Assembly (NCBI RefSeq): GCF_019599145.1
Contig: NZ_CP080647.1
Span: forward strand, 3,224,001 to 3,288,000
Direction of reading: 5' to 3'
Source: Streptomyces akebiae
GTDB taxonomy: Bacteria > Actinomycetota > Actinomycetes > Streptomycetales > Streptomycetaceae
DNA: 64,000 nucleotides
The notes below the pieces were generated by a model that searched no databases, was not told where the DNA came from, and saw only the letters and a list, made by a program, of their open reading frames with translations. Shown piece after piece: positions 9,722-18,386 of the stretch. The stretch's first letter is position 1. Every line of letters starts with the position of its first letter. Position numbers and translations under genes: made by a program.

Positions 9722-9739
9722 AGTCGTGGAGGCGGAGCC

Positions 9740-11122
9740 TCAGGCCTTGGCGAGTTCCTTCTCGCCCTCCGGCTCGGCGGCGGCAGCCGCCGGGGCGGAC
9801 CCGTGACCGTCGTCCAGCAGCGTCGCCTCGTCGAACGGCGCCTGCCCGGCGAGGACCTGGTTCACCCGCTCCTTGTCGATCTCCTTGGTCCAGGTACCGA
9901 TGAGGACCGTGGCGACCGCGTTGCCCGCGAAGTTCGTCAGGGCGCGGGCCTCGCTCATGAAGCGGTCGATGCCGACGATGAGGCCGATGCCGTCCACCAG
10001 GGCCGGCTTGTGCGACTGCAGACCACCCGCGAGGGTCGCGAGACCGGCGCCGGTGACACCCGCCGCGCCCTTGGAGGCGACCAGGAGGAAGAGCAGCAGC
10101 GCGATCTGCTCACCGACGGCCATCGGCGTGCCCATGGCGTCGGCGATGAACAGGGACGCCATGGTCATGTAGATCATGGTGCCGTCGAGGTTGAAGGAGT
10201 AGCCGGTCGGGACGGTGATGCCGACGACGGGCTTGCTGACACCCAGGTGCTCCATCTTCGCGATGAGCCGCGGCAGCGCGGACTCGGAGGAGGAGGTGGA
10301 CAGGATCAGCAGGAACTCACGGCCCAGGTACTTGAAGAGCGTGAAGATGTTCAGCCCCGCGACGATCTTCAGCAGCGCGCCGAGGACGATGAAGACGAAG
10401 AGGAAGCAGGTGACGTAGAAGCCGATCATCAGCACGGCGAGGCTCTTGAGGGCGTCGAGGCCCGCGGAACCGGTCACGGCCGCGATGGCACCGAAGGCAC
10501 CGATCGGGGCGACCCACATCACCATCGCGAGGATGCGGAAGACCAGGCGCTGGATGTGCTCGATACCGCGCAGGATCGGCTGGCCGGCGTCGCCCATGGC
10601 CTGGAGCGCGAAGCCCGCGAGGAGGGCGACGAGCAGGGTCTGGAGGACCTCGCCGCCGGTGAACGCGGAGACGATCGTGGTCGGGATGATGCCGAGCAGG
10701 AACTCGGTGGTGTCCTTCGCCTCGGCCGAGACCTGTGCCTGACCGGTCTCCTTGATCGCGTCGGTGACCGCGAGACCCGTGCCGGGCTCGACGATGTTGC
10801 CGACGACCAGACCGATGGCGAGGGCCACCAGCGACATGATCAGGAAGTAGACCAGGGCGATACCGCCCACGGCGCCGACCTTCGCGGCCTTCCGTACGGA
10901 GCCGATGCCCAGCACGATCGTGCAGAAGATGATCGGCGAGATCATCATCTTGATCAGGTTCACGAAGCCGGTACCGATGGGCTTCAGCTCGACGGCGAAG
11001 TCGGGGGCGATGAGACCCACGGCGATGCCGAGGGCCACAGCCACGATCACGGCGATGTACAGGTAGTGGGTGCGGTCCCGCTTGGCGGGTGCGGTAGGTG
11101 CCGTATGGGTGGTGCTGGCCAC
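9740..11122 (-). CDS. dctA: C4-dicarboxylate:cation symporter, DctA/GltP (DAACS) family
   Basis: The 460-aa protein has about eight membrane segments and the family signatures: the serine-rich re-entrant loop STSSSESALPR, the substrate/sodium motif PTGYSFNLDGT, and a second hairpin near ASKGAAGVTGAG. GTG 11122 has GAGGAGG 7 nt upstream. DctA proteins import succinate, fumarate and malate; glutamate uptake (GltP) is the alternative. A CitA/CitB-type two-component system is divergently encoded next door, a common arrangement for dicarboxylate or citrate transporters, which favours DctA and suggests control by that system. The C-terminal about 35 residues are a hydrophilic Ala/Glu-rich tail. Confidence 0.88.
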   Translation of the reverse strand: MASTTHTAPTAPAKRDRTHYLYIAVIVAVALGIAVGLIAPDFAVELKPIGTGFVNLIKMMISPIIFCTIVLGIGSVRKAAKVGAVGGIALVYFLIMSLVALAIGLVVGNIVEPGTGLAVTDAIKETGQAQVSAEAKDTTEFLLGIIPTTIVSAFTGGEVLQTLLVALLAGFALQAMGDAGQPILRGIEHIQRLVFRILAMVMWVAPIGAFGAIAAVTGSAGLDALKSLAVLMIGFYVTCFLFVFIVLGALLKIVAGLNIFTLFKYLGREFLLILSTSSSESALPRLIAKMEHLGVSKPVVGITVPTGYSFNLDGTMIYMTMASLFIADAMGTPMAVGEQIALLLFLLVASKGAAGVTGAGLATLAGGLQSHKPALVDGIGLIVGIDRFMSEARALTNFAGNAVATVLIGTWTKEIDKERVNQVLAGQAPFDEATLLDDGHGSAPAAAAAEPEGEKELAKA

Positions 11123-11627
11123 GGCTGCCCTCCTCGTCGACGACGTCGTCGGCTCGCTGTTCCGGCGTGCGGCTCACGTCCGGGGGAATGCGGGAGACGG
11201 TCTCCCTGGTGGGAACCGGCGGGTTCCCGGGTGGGAGACCGGCTCCCGGGGTCGGGAGCCGGCGGGCTCCCGGAGCCGGTAGCTGGGGGACTGCCGGCGG
11301 TGGGAGCAGGGCTCCCGGGGGGTGTGGGAGCCGGGGCTCCCGGCGGTGGAAGCCGGCGGGCTTCCGGGGCCGGAGGCCGAGGCCTCCGGTGGGAGCTGGG
11401 GGCTCCCGGGGCGGGGAGACGGGCTCCCGATGGTGGGAGAGATGTCTCCCGGGGGTGGGGGACGGGCTCCCGGCGGCTCGGGTTGTGGGGTCCCGGGGCG
11501 GGAGTCGTACTCCCTGTCGGTGTCCATGTGCTGGACGGGTCGATGCAGTGACTATCTCCCTCCCTGTGAGGGCGGTCACCCTTCCGTTCATTTAGTTCAC
11601 GCCAACCCGTGGATGCAGACTGTTGCC
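11123..11627. other. 505-bp divergent intergenic region between dctA and the sensor kinase gene
   Basis: No gene is supported here. The left 70 bp carry the dctA Shine-Dalgarno and probably its promoter; the middle (11192-11514) is an array of small palindromes described separately; the right end (about 11540-11627) should hold the kinase promoter, though no strong hexamers were recognised. Long open frames across the palindromes are low-complexity Pro/Ser/Arg or Gly/Arg translations and not genes. Confidence 0.7.
11192..11514. repeat. Array of about a dozen short palindromes of the form GGGAGNN-loop-NNCTCCC
   Basis: Successive inverted repeats with 5-9 bp arms were read at 11192-11206 (GGGAGAC/GTCTCCC), 11211-11228 (GGGAACC/GGTTCCC), 11233-11247, 11254-11271 (GGGAGCC/GGCTCCC), 11302-11316, 11326-11341, 11348-11365 (GGAAGCC/GGCTTCC), 11370-11389 (CCGGAGGCC/GGCCTCCGG), 11391-11407, 11414-11428, 11435-11450 (GGGAGA/TCTCCC) and 11500-11514 (GGGAGT/ACTCCC). 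Three of them share a GGCG loop. Changes in one arm are matched in the other, so pairing and not sequence seems conserved. Function is unknown. Confidence 0.85.
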
Positions 11628-13364
11628 ATGCGCGTCCCTCCCCGCCTCCGTCCCCGCAGCCTGGCCGGTCAGCTCTTCGCCGTGCAGGCGGTGCTGATCG
11701 CGGCCGTCGTGGCCGGATACGCGCTGTTCACGTACATCAGCGACCGCTCCCAGGCGGAGGAGGCGGGGCGTCGTCAGGCCCTGGCCGTGGCGGCCACGGT
11801 GGCCGACTCCCCGTCGGTCCGGGCGGCGATCCACACGTCCGATCCGACCGAGCGGCTCCAGCCGTACGCCACGGAGGTGCAGCGGCACGCCGGCGTCGAC
11901 TTCGTCACGATCATGACCCGTGACGGCATCCGTTGGACGCACCCCGACCGCGACCGGATAGGGGAGCACTTCCTCGGCCACATCGAGAAGGCGCAGAACG
12001 GCGAGTCCTTCACCGAGACCTACACCGGCACCCTCGGCCCGTCGGTGCGCGCGGTCACCCCGATCATGGAGGACGGCGAGGTCATCGGCCTGGTCAGCGC
12101 CGGCATCCGGGTCCAGGCGATCAGCGACCGCGTCGAGGACCAGCTCACGGCCCTGGTCGGAGTGGCCGTCGGCGCCCTCGCCCTCGGCGGCATCGGCACC
12201 TACATCGTCAACGCCCGGCTGCGCCGCCACACCCACAACATGAACGCCGCCGAGCTGAGCAACATGCACGACTACCACCAGGCCGCCCTGCACGCCGTGC
12301 GCGAGGGCCTGCTGATGCTCGACGGCCAGTACCGGGTGGCCCTCATCAACGACGGGGCGCGGGAGCTGCTGGGGGTGACGGACGACGTGGTCGGCCGTTC
12401 GGTGGCGGAGCTGGGGCTGCCCGCCCCTCTGACGGGCGCCCTGCTCTCCTCGGAGCCCCGGGTGGACGAAGTGCTCCTGACCGCCGAACGGGTGCTGGTC
12501 GTGAACACCTCTCCGGTGTCGGGCGGCCAGCGCAGGGGCGCGGTGGTCACCCTGCGCGACGTGACCGAACTCCAGTCCCTCACGGGCGAGCTGGACTCCG
12601 AGCGGGGCTTCACCCAGGCGCTGCGTTCCCAGGCGCACGAGGCCGCCAACCGCCTCCACACGGTCGTCTCGCTCATCGAGCTGGGCCGCTCGGACGAGGC
12701 GATCGACTTCGCGACGGCGGAACTGGAGCTGGCGCAGGCGCTGACGGACCAGGTCGTGGCGGCGGTCAGTGAACCGGTGCTCGCCGCCCTGCTGCTGGGC
12801 AAGGCCGCCCAGGCGAACGAACGGGGCGTCGAACTGGTGGTCTCCGAGGACAGCCGCATCGACGACGGCCTCCTCCCGGAGTCCCTCCCGGCCCGTGACC
12901 TGGTCACGGTCCTGGGCAACCTGATCGACAACGCGGTGGACGCGGCGCAGGGGTCGGTGGGGGCGAGGGTTACGGTGACGGCGTACACGGACGAGACGGG
13001 CGCGCCCGGGGACATCGGGGCGGGCGGGCCGTTGGACGATCCCGTGCTGGTGCTGAGGGTGTCGGACACGGGGGCGGGCGTGGACCCGGCCCTCGCGGAG
13101 GCCGTCTTCGAACGCGGCTTCTCGACGAAGCCCGCCGGACCCGGCGGCCGCGGCCTCGGTCTGGCCCTCGTACGGCAGACGGCGCGCCGGCACGAGGGCA
13201 CGCTGACCGTGTCGGAGGCGGCCGGGGGCGGGGCGGAGTTCGAGGTACGACTGCCGCTGGGCAGGAGCGGTACGAACAGGACGGGGCAAGCTGTACAGGC
13301 TGCACCGACCGCACATGCTGTCCAGGCCCCTCGGGCCACTGTGGCTGGAGGCGACGACGCATGA
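11628..13364 (+). CDS. Sensor histidine kinase, CitA/DcuS type
   Basis: The 578-aa protein (ATG 11628; an in-frame ATG at 11613 is also possible) has TM1 at about 16-36, an extracytoplasmic PAS-like sensor (about 40-165; FVTIMTRDGIRWTHPD is typical of CitA/DcuS), TM2 at about 165-188, a cytoplasmic PAS domain, a SpoOB-type dimerisation helix with QAHEAANRLHTVVSLIELG carrying the phospho-accepting His, and a HATPase end (NLIDNAVDAA, GRGLGLALV). This class senses citrate or C4-dicarboxylates. Its stop overlaps the response regulator start by 4 bp. The divergent neighbour is a DctA transporter, so control of dicarboxylate uptake is the simplest role. Confidence 0.9.
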   Translation: MRVPPRLRPRSLAGQLFAVQAVLIAAVVAGYALFTYISDRSQAEEAGRRQALAVAATVADSPSVRAAIHTSDPTERLQPYATEVQRHAGVDFVTIMTRDGIRWTHPDRDRIGEHFLGHIEKAQNGESFTETYTGTLGPSVRAVTPIMEDGEVIGLVSAGIRVQAISDRVEDQLTALVGVAVGALALGGIGTYIVNARLRRHTHNMNAAELSNMHDYHQAALHAVREGLLMLDGQYRVALINDGARELLGVTDDVVGRSVAELGLPAPLTGALLSSEPRVDEVLLTAERVLVVNTSPVSGGQRRGAVVTLRDVTELQSLTGELDSERGFTQALRSQAHEAANRLHTVVSLIELGRSDEAIDFATAELELAQALTDQVVAAVSEPVLAALLLGKAAQANERGVELVVSEDSRIDDGLLPESLPARDLVTVLGNLIDNAVDAAQGSVGARVTVTAYTDETGAPGDIGAGGPLDDPVLVLRVSDTGAGVDPALAEAVFERGFSTKPAGPGGRGLGLALVRQTARRHEGTLTVSEAAGGGAEFEVRLPLGRSGTNRTGQAVQAAPTAHAVQAPRATVAGGDDA

Positions 13365-14053
13365 CGAAGGCCGGGTCCGACCCCATCAGAGTGCTGGTCG
13401 TCGAGGACGACCCCGTGGCCGCCGACGCGCACATGATGTACGTCGGCCGCGTCCCCGGCTTCACGGCGGTGGGCAAGGCCCACACGGGCGCGGAGGCGCG
13501 GCGCGCGCTGGACCGTACGCCGGTGGACCTGCTGCTGCTGGACCTCCACCTGCCGGACGTGCACGGCCTGCAACTGGCGCGTTCCCTCCGCGCGGCCGGC
13601 TACCACGCGGACGTGATAGCGGTGACGTCGGCGAGGGACCTGACGGTGGTCCGGGAGGGCGTCTCGCTGGGCGTGGTGCAGTACGTCCTGAAGCCGTTCA
13701 CGTTCGCGACGTTGCGGGACCGGCTGGTGCGGTACGCCGAGTTCCACGCGGCGGCGGGCGAGGCGAGCGGCCAGGACGAGGTGGACCGGGCGTTGGCGAC
13801 CCTGCGGGCGCCGGGCCCGGCGGCACTGCCGAAGGGGCTCAGCGCCCCGACGCTGGAACGGGTGACGGTGGCCCTGCGGGACGCGGGCGAGGGCCTGACG
13901 GCGGCGGGCGTCGCCGAGGCGGTCGGCATCTCACGGATCACGGCCCGGCGCTATCTGGAGCACCTGGTGGACGCGGGCCGGGCGGCGCGGAGTCCGCAGT
14001 ACGGGCAGGTGGGGCGGCCGGAGTTGCAGTATCGGTGGGTGAAGGGGCAGTAG
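13361..14053 (+). CDS. Response regulator, CitB/DcuR type
   Basis: The 230-aa protein has a receiver domain (VLVVEDDPVAADAH; phospho-acceptor Asp61 in LLLLDLHLPD; Lys of LKPFTF) and a C-terminal HTH (GLTAAGVAEAVGISRITARRYLEHL) of the CitB/DcuR group. The ATGA overlap with the kinase gene indicates co-translation. It would activate dctA or its own operon in response to the kinase ligand (inference). The convergent region downstream contains a minisatellite and no clear terminator. Confidence 0.92.
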   Translation: MTKAGSDPIRVLVVEDDPVAADAHMMYVGRVPGFTAVGKAHTGAEARRALDRTPVDLLLLDLHLPDVHGLQLARSLRAAGYHADVIAVTSARDLTVVREGVSLGVVQYVLKPFTFATLRDRLVRYAEFHAAAGEASGQDEVDRALATLRAPGPAALPKGLSAPTLERVTVALRDAGEGLTAAGVAEAVGISRITARRYLEHLVDAGRAARSPQYGQVGRPELQYRWVKGQ

Positions 14054-14163
14054 GGGGCGGCGGGGCCGGCCCAGGGGCGAGGGCGGCGGCCGACAGGCCG
14101 GGGCGGGCCGACGGGCGGGGGCCGGCCGACGGGCCAGACCAGCCGACCGACAGGACCAGCCGA

Positions 14164-14282
14164 CAGGCGAGACCGGACGACAGGCGGAACCAGCCAACAG
14201 GCAAGACCGGCCTACAGGCGGAACCAGCCAACAGGCAAGACCGGCCTACAGGCGGAACCGGCCGACAGGCAGGACCAGCCTG
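14164..14282. repeat. 17-bp minisatellite, seven in-register units plus degenerate flanks
   Basis: Seven consecutive 17-bp units begin at 14164, 14181, 14198, 14215, 14232, 14249 and 14266. Two unit types alternate: CAGGCGGAACCAGCCAA and CAGGCAAGACCGGCCTA. Degenerate copies extend from about 14090 to 14325. The array fills the space between the convergent response regulator and membrane-protein genes. The 17-bp period gives repeated peptides in all frames but no start or codon bias supports a gene. Confidence 0.85.
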
Positions 14283-14325
14283 CCGACAGGACCAACCAAC
14301 CAGCGACGCCAGCCGACCGACAGGG

Positions 14326-14880
14326 TCAGCCGGAGGGGTTCGGCGCCCGGAACGGTGCGGCGTAGACGACGACCTGTGCACCGAGCCCGAGGATCGTGAG
14401 GGCCTCGGCGGCCGAGAGCGCGACGAGTCCGGGGCTGGTCCTCCCGCTCACCCAGTACACCAGCAGCCCGGCGAGCGGGACGACGCAGAAGGCCAGCAGA
14501 TCGATCCCGCACTGGATGGCCTTGCGGGACCGCCTGCGCGCATCGGCCCGATGCGCGACTTCCCAGTCGAAAACCTTCTCCGCACCGGCGAGCTGGGCGA
14601 GCCGCGGTCCGAGATCGTCCCGCACGTACGCCCCGATCGCGGAGATCTTCTCGTCGTTGACGAGGTAGGTCCATCCCAGCACGACACACACGGGCGGCAG
14701 CGCGAGCAGCATCGCCGGCTGTTTCGCCTGCGCCGAGGCGGCGATGACGGCGGCGAGCACGGTGAGGGTGACGTAGAGCAGGTTGTCCCGGAACCCGATC
14801 CGCGTCTTCTGCTCGTCCTTGACGGTCTGGTACTCGACGAGCAGCAACTGCCCGACGGTGACGTCGTCCCGTTCCGACAC
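14326..14880 (-). CDS. Membrane protein of unknown function with four predicted TM segments
   Basis: The product is 184 aa from GTG 14880, preceded by AGGGGGCAAG. It begins with a hydrophilic helix (LLLVEYQTVKDEQKTRI), then two hydrophobic segments at about 30-75, a soluble loop (about 78-120) rich in charged residues, and two more segments at about 125-175. Cytosolic charged flanks suggest an inner-membrane protein. The family is not recognised beyond being a typical Streptomyces integral membrane protein. It stands alone between the minisatellite and the divergent sugar ABC operon. Confidence 0.75.
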   Translation of the reverse strand: MSERDDVTVGQLLLVEYQTVKDEQKTRIGFRDNLLYVTLTVLAAVIAASAQAKQPAMLLALPPVCVVLGWTYLVNDEKISAIGAYVRDDLGPRLAQLAGAEKVFDWEVAHRADARRRSRKAIQCGIDLLAFCVVPLAGLLVYWVSGRTSPGLVALSAAEALTILGLGAQVVVYAAPFRAPNPSG

Positions 14881-14948
14881 CCTTGCCCCCTACCCGGCGC
14901 CAACGAAGCCTCTGCTCAAGCACCTTAAGGGGAAGCGGTGCAGACTCA

Positions 14949-14978
14949 TTGACCTGACTAGACCACTCCCCTTACCGT
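14949..14978 (+). promoter_or_regulatory. Promoter of the sugar ABC operon with a DasR-like half-site in its spacer
   Basis: TTGACC (14949-14954) and TACCGT (14973-14978) are 18 bp apart. The spacer contains CTAGACCACT (14958-14967), which equals the right half of the DasR consensus AGTGGTCTAGACCACT; the left half matches poorly (12 of 16 overall). A GntR-type repressor at this site would block the promoter. Predicted start about 14985. Confidence 0.45.
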
Positions 14979-15030
14979 CACCGGGCACCACCCAAGGCCA
15001 CAGCGACGTAGCCAGCAGGAGGTCGTGCCC

Positions 15031-16446
15031 GTGCGCCCCACCGCACCCAGCTCCCGCCGATCCCCCCTCCGCCTCCTCCTCACCGCCGCCCTGGCGGTCA
15101 CCGCGCCGGGCGCGCTCGCCGCCTGCGGCAGCGGCTCCGGCAGCGACCCGGACACGGTGGAGGTCTCCTACAAACAGTCCACGGACAACCAGGTCCGCGT
15201 GATGGACACCTTCCTCGCCGACGTCAAGAAGCAGTTCGAGAAGGCGAATCCGGGCAAGAAGGTGAAACTGGTCCCGATCAAGGCCCCGGACTCGGAGTAC
15301 TACACCAAGGTGCAGCAGATGCTGCGCTCACCGAAGACGGCACCGGACTTGGTCTACGAGGACACGTTCCTCATCAACTCGGACATCACGAGCGGCTATC
15401 TGAAGCCCCTGGACGATTACCTGGCCGACTGGAAGGACTGGGACCAGTTCATCGACACGGCCAAGACGGCGGCGAAGGCCGAGGACGGAAAGACGTACGG
15501 CATTCCGGACGGCACGGACACGCGCGGTCTGTGGTTCGACAAAGCCATCTTCGAGAAGGCGGGCCTGCCGTCGGACTGGCAGCCGAAGAGCTGGGCCGAC
15601 CTTCTCACCGCCGCCCGCACGATCAAGGCCAAGGTGCCCGATGTCATCCCACTGAACGTCTACACGGGGAAACCGGCAGGCGAGGCCGCGACCATGCAGG
15701 GCTTCGAAATGCTCCTCTACGGCACGGAGGGCGCGACCGCGGCCGGCGCGACCGACCCCCTGTACGACGAGAAGTCGAAGAAATGGAAGGCGGGAACCCA
15801 GGGGTTCAAGGACGCCCTCGCCTTCGTGGAGACGGTCTACAAGGAGAAACTGGGCCCGGAGGTGTCCGACGCCCTCGACCCCAACATCAGCACCCGAGTA
15901 CGCGGCGAACTCCTCCCCGAGGGGAAACTGGGCATCAACCTCGACGGCTCCTGGCTCCCCCAGGACTGGTTGCCCGGCAGCGGTCATGAATGGCCGGAGT
16001 GGTCGGAGAAGCTGGGCCTCGCCCATATGCCGACGCAGAACGGCCAGTCCCCCGGCAAGGTGAGCATGTCCGGCGGCTGGACCTGGGCCATTCCCGACAA
16101 GGCCGGTAATCCCGACCTCGCCTTCGAGTTCATCGAGACGATGCAGTCGAAGGCGAACGCGCAGAAGTGGTACATCGCCAATTCCGGGATCGCCGTCCGC
16201 AAGGACGTGGCCGCCGACCCCGCCTACGTGGAGGCCCAGCCCGGCATCAAGTTCTTCACCGACCTGGTGTCCAGCACGCATTACCGCCCGGCGTACCCCG
16301 CGTATCCGAAGGTCTCCACGGCCATCCAGGAAGCGATGGAGTCCGTGACGACGGGAGACGCGTCGGTGGCGGAGGCGGCGAAGAACTACGACGAGGAGTT
16401 GAAGGCGGCGACGGACGACCAGGTGATCGAGGGGACGGAAGAATGA
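15031..16446 (+). CDS. Sugar ABC transporter substrate-binding lipoprotein
   Basis: GTG 15031 lies 8 nt after AGGAGG (15017-15022); GTG 15025 is too close to it. The product of 471 aa has a signal peptide (RRSPLRLLLTAALAVTAPG) with lipobox LAAC, so it is lipid-anchored outside the membrane. The rest is a class-1 extracellular solute-binding protein (WFDKAIFEKAGLP, GWTWAIPDKAGNPDLAFEFI). It delivers a sugar or oligosaccharide to the two permeases encoded directly downstream. The substrate is not readable; the DasR-like site upstream hints at an amino-sugar or chitooligosaccharide, a weak inference. No ATPase gene is linked; such systems often use a shared MsiK ATPase. Confidence 0.9.
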   Translation: MRPTAPSSRRSPLRLLLTAALAVTAPGALAACGSGSGSDPDTVEVSYKQSTDNQVRVMDTFLADVKKQFEKANPGKKVKLVPIKAPDSEYYTKVQQMLRSPKTAPDLVYEDTFLINSDITSGYLKPLDDYLADWKDWDQFIDTAKTAAKAEDGKTYGIPDGTDTRGLWFDKAIFEKAGLPSDWQPKSWADLLTAARTIKAKVPDVIPLNVYTGKPAGEAATMQGFEMLLYGTEGATAAGATDPLYDEKSKKWKAGTQGFKDALAFVETVYKEKLGPEVSDALDPNISTRVRGELLPEGKLGINLDGSWLPQDWLPGSGHEWPEWSEKLGLAHMPTQNGQSPGKVSMSGGWTWAIPDKAGNPDLAFEFIETMQSKANAQKWYIANSGIAVRKDVAADPAYVEAQPGIKFFTDLVSSTHYRPAYPAYPKVSTAIQEAMESVTTGDASVAEAAKNYDEELKAATDDQVIEGTEE

Positions 16447-16456
16447 GCCCTCGCGC

Positions 16457-17347
16457 ATGAAGAGGCAGGCATCGGGGCCTCCTCACCCCGCCTTCCGGGC
16501 GTTCACCCGAGCCCTCCCCCTCACCCCCGCCTCGGTCCTCCTGCTCCTGTTCCTGGCCGGCCCGATCGCCTACTGCGCCTACATCGCCTTCACCGACCTC
16601 CAGCTCACCGGCCAGGCCGAGGACTCCTTCATCGGCTTCGACAACTTCCGTACGGCGTTCGGGGACGAGGCCTTCCTCAACGCGGTCTGGCTGACCCTGG
16701 TCTTCACGGTGGTCTCGGCGCTGCTCGGCCAGAACACGCTGGGCCTGGCGCTGGCGGCGCTGATGCAACGCGCCTCGAAACCGGTTCGCACGCTGGTGGG
16801 AGGAATCGTCGTCACCGCGTGGGTCCTGCCCGAGGTGGTGGCGGGGTTCCTCCTGTACGCCTTCTTCCGCCGGGAAGGCACCCTGAACGCCGTCCTGGAC
16901 TGGCTCCAACTCCCCACCCAGAACTGGCTGTACACGCTTCCGATCCTGGCGGTGTCGTTCGCGAACGTCTGGCGGGGAACGGCGTTCTCGATGCTGGTCT
17001 ACTCGGCGGCCCTGAACGAGATCCCGAAGGAGATCACGGAGGCGGCGGAGGTCGACGGCGCGGGCGGCTGGCGCCGCATGTGGCACATCACGCTCCCGAT
17101 GATCCGCCGCTCGATCGGCACGAACCTGATGCTCATCACGCTGCAGACGTTGTCGGTCTTCGGCCTGATCTGGGTGATGACGAGGGGTGGCCCGGGCGGC
17201 AGGAGCCAGACCCTCCCCCTGTTCATGTACGAGGAGGCGTTCCAGAAGAGCATGATCGGCTACGGCACGGCGGTGGCGCTGTTGTTGCTGGTGGTGGGTT
17301 CGCTGTTCTCGGTGATCTATCTGCGGCTGCTGCGGACGGAGGTGTAG
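16457..17347 (+). CDS. Sugar ABC transporter permease (MalF-like)
   Basis: The 296-aa protein has six hydrophobic segments and the EAA loop EITEAAEVDGAGGWRRMWHI that contacts the ATPase. ATG 16457 lies 10 bp after the stop of the binding-protein gene. It forms the membrane channel with the next permease. Codon use and spacing match an operon of binding protein and two permeases. Confidence 0.9.
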   Translation: MKRQASGPPHPAFRAFTRALPLTPASVLLLLFLAGPIAYCAYIAFTDLQLTGQAEDSFIGFDNFRTAFGDEAFLNAVWLTLVFTVVSALLGQNTLGLALAALMQRASKPVRTLVGGIVVTAWVLPEVVAGFLLYAFFRREGTLNAVLDWLQLPTQNWLYTLPILAVSFANVWRGTAFSMLVYSAALNEIPKEITEAAEVDGAGGWRRMWHITLPMIRRSIGTNLMLITLQTLSVFGLIWVMTRGGPGGRSQTLPLFMYEEAFQKSMIGYGTAVALLLLVVGSLFSVIYLRLLRTEV

Positions 17348-17352
17348 GTGCC

Positions 17353-18177
17353 GTGACCTCCCCGAACACCCGTCGGCTCGCGGCCGACGCGGGGCTGCTC
17401 GCCATCGCCGCGGCGTTCGTCCTCCCGCTGGCCTGGGTGATCCTCTCGTCGGTGGACCCGCGGGCGGACCTGACGGTGAAAGTCCCGGACGGCGTGACCC
17501 TGGACAACTTCGACGCGGTCCTGACCCCGGAGATCACCTTCACGCCGATGCTGAACAGTCTGCTGCTGTGTGGCGGGGGGACTGTGCTGACGGTGATATG
17601 CGCGGCCCTGGCGGCCTACCCGTTGTCGAGATTCCGCTCCCGCCTGAACCGCCCCTTCCTCCTCACCATCCTCTTCGCGACGAGCCTCCCGATCACGGCG
17701 ATCATGGTGCCGGTGTACGCGCTCTTCGTCCAGGTGAACCTGATCGACACCATGCAGGGCACGATCTTCTTCTTCGCCGCGTCCCAATTGCCGTTCGCGA
17801 TCTGGCTGATGAAGAACTTCATGGACGGGGTGCCGAAGGAACTGGAGGAGGCGGCGTGGACGGACGGCGCGTCGTCGCTCCAGTCGCTGGTGCGGGTGGT
17901 GCTGCCGCTGATGGGGCCGGGCGTCGCGGTGGTGACCGTCTTCTCGTTCGTGATGATGTGGGGGAACTTCTTCGTTCCGTTCATGCTGCTGCTCACGCCT
18001 GAGCAGATGCCGGCTGCCGTGAGCATCAATGAATTCTTCGGGAATCGGGGGACGGTGATCTACGGGCAGCTGGCGGCGTTCTCGGTGATCTATTCGACGC
18101 CGGTGGTTTTGTTGTATGTGGGGGTGGCGAGGCGGTTGGGTGGGGGGTTTGCTCTGGGTGGGGCGGTCAAGGGGTGA
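17353..18177 (+). CDS. Sugar ABC transporter permease (MalG-like)
   Basis: GTG 17353 has GGAGG at about 17338-17342, and the gene starts 5 bp after the first permease stop. The 274-aa protein has six membrane segments and the EAA loop ELEEAAWTDGASSLQSLVRV. It is the second subunit of the heterodimeric channel. Its last codons overlap, on the other strand, the end of a degraded TPR gene (18172-18386). Confidence 0.9.
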   Translation: MTSPNTRRLAADAGLLAIAAAFVLPLAWVILSSVDPRADLTVKVPDGVTLDNFDAVLTPEITFTPMLNSLLLCGGGTVLTVICAALAAYPLSRFRSRLNRPFLLTILFATSLPITAIMVPVYALFVQVNLIDTMQGTIFFFAASQLPFAIWLMKNFMDGVPKELEEAAWTDGASSLQSLVRVVLPLMGPGVAVVTVFSFVMMWGNFFVPFMLLLTPEQMPAAVSINEFFGNRGTVIYGQLAAFSVIYSTPVVLLYVGVARRLGGGFALGGAVKG

Positions 18178-18386
18178 GGAGTTGCTCGAGGGCTGCGGCT
18201 CGGGTGCGGGCTTCCGCGGTTTCAGCGGGCTGGTCGGCTCGGACGTAGGCGTCTACGGCCTGGAACCAGTGGGCACGGCTTCAGCAGGACGTCGGGCGGC
18301 CGCATGGGCCAGGGCCAGGTTCTGCAGCGTGGCGGCTGCCCAGAACCAGTCCCGCGAGCCGGTACCCATCTCGCGCCCCTCGACCA
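18172..18386 (-). pseudogene. Degraded C-terminal fragment of a TPR-type protein
   Basis: The minus strand encodes EMGTGSRDWFWAAATLQN then LALAHAAARRPAEA, and after a one-base shift near 18275-18285 continues as AHWFQAVDAYVRADQPAET and ARTRAAALEQLLTP before a TGA inside the permease end. The helical repeat pattern resembles the last TPRs of HTH- or STAND-type regulators. An in-frame stop lies just upstream and no N-terminal part is present, so it is a remnant truncated and frameshifted. Its position beside an intact TPR-containing conflict gene suggests this is an insertion hot spot for such genes. Confidence 0.55.

Noticed and set aside
11174..11527. 117-codon Pro/Ser-rich minus-strand frame
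   Set aside because: Translation of the hairpin array; repeats are not multiples of three and no start signal exists.
14164..14282. CRISPR-like array
   Set aside because: 17-bp units abut without unique spacers and no cas genes are present; it is a minisatellite.
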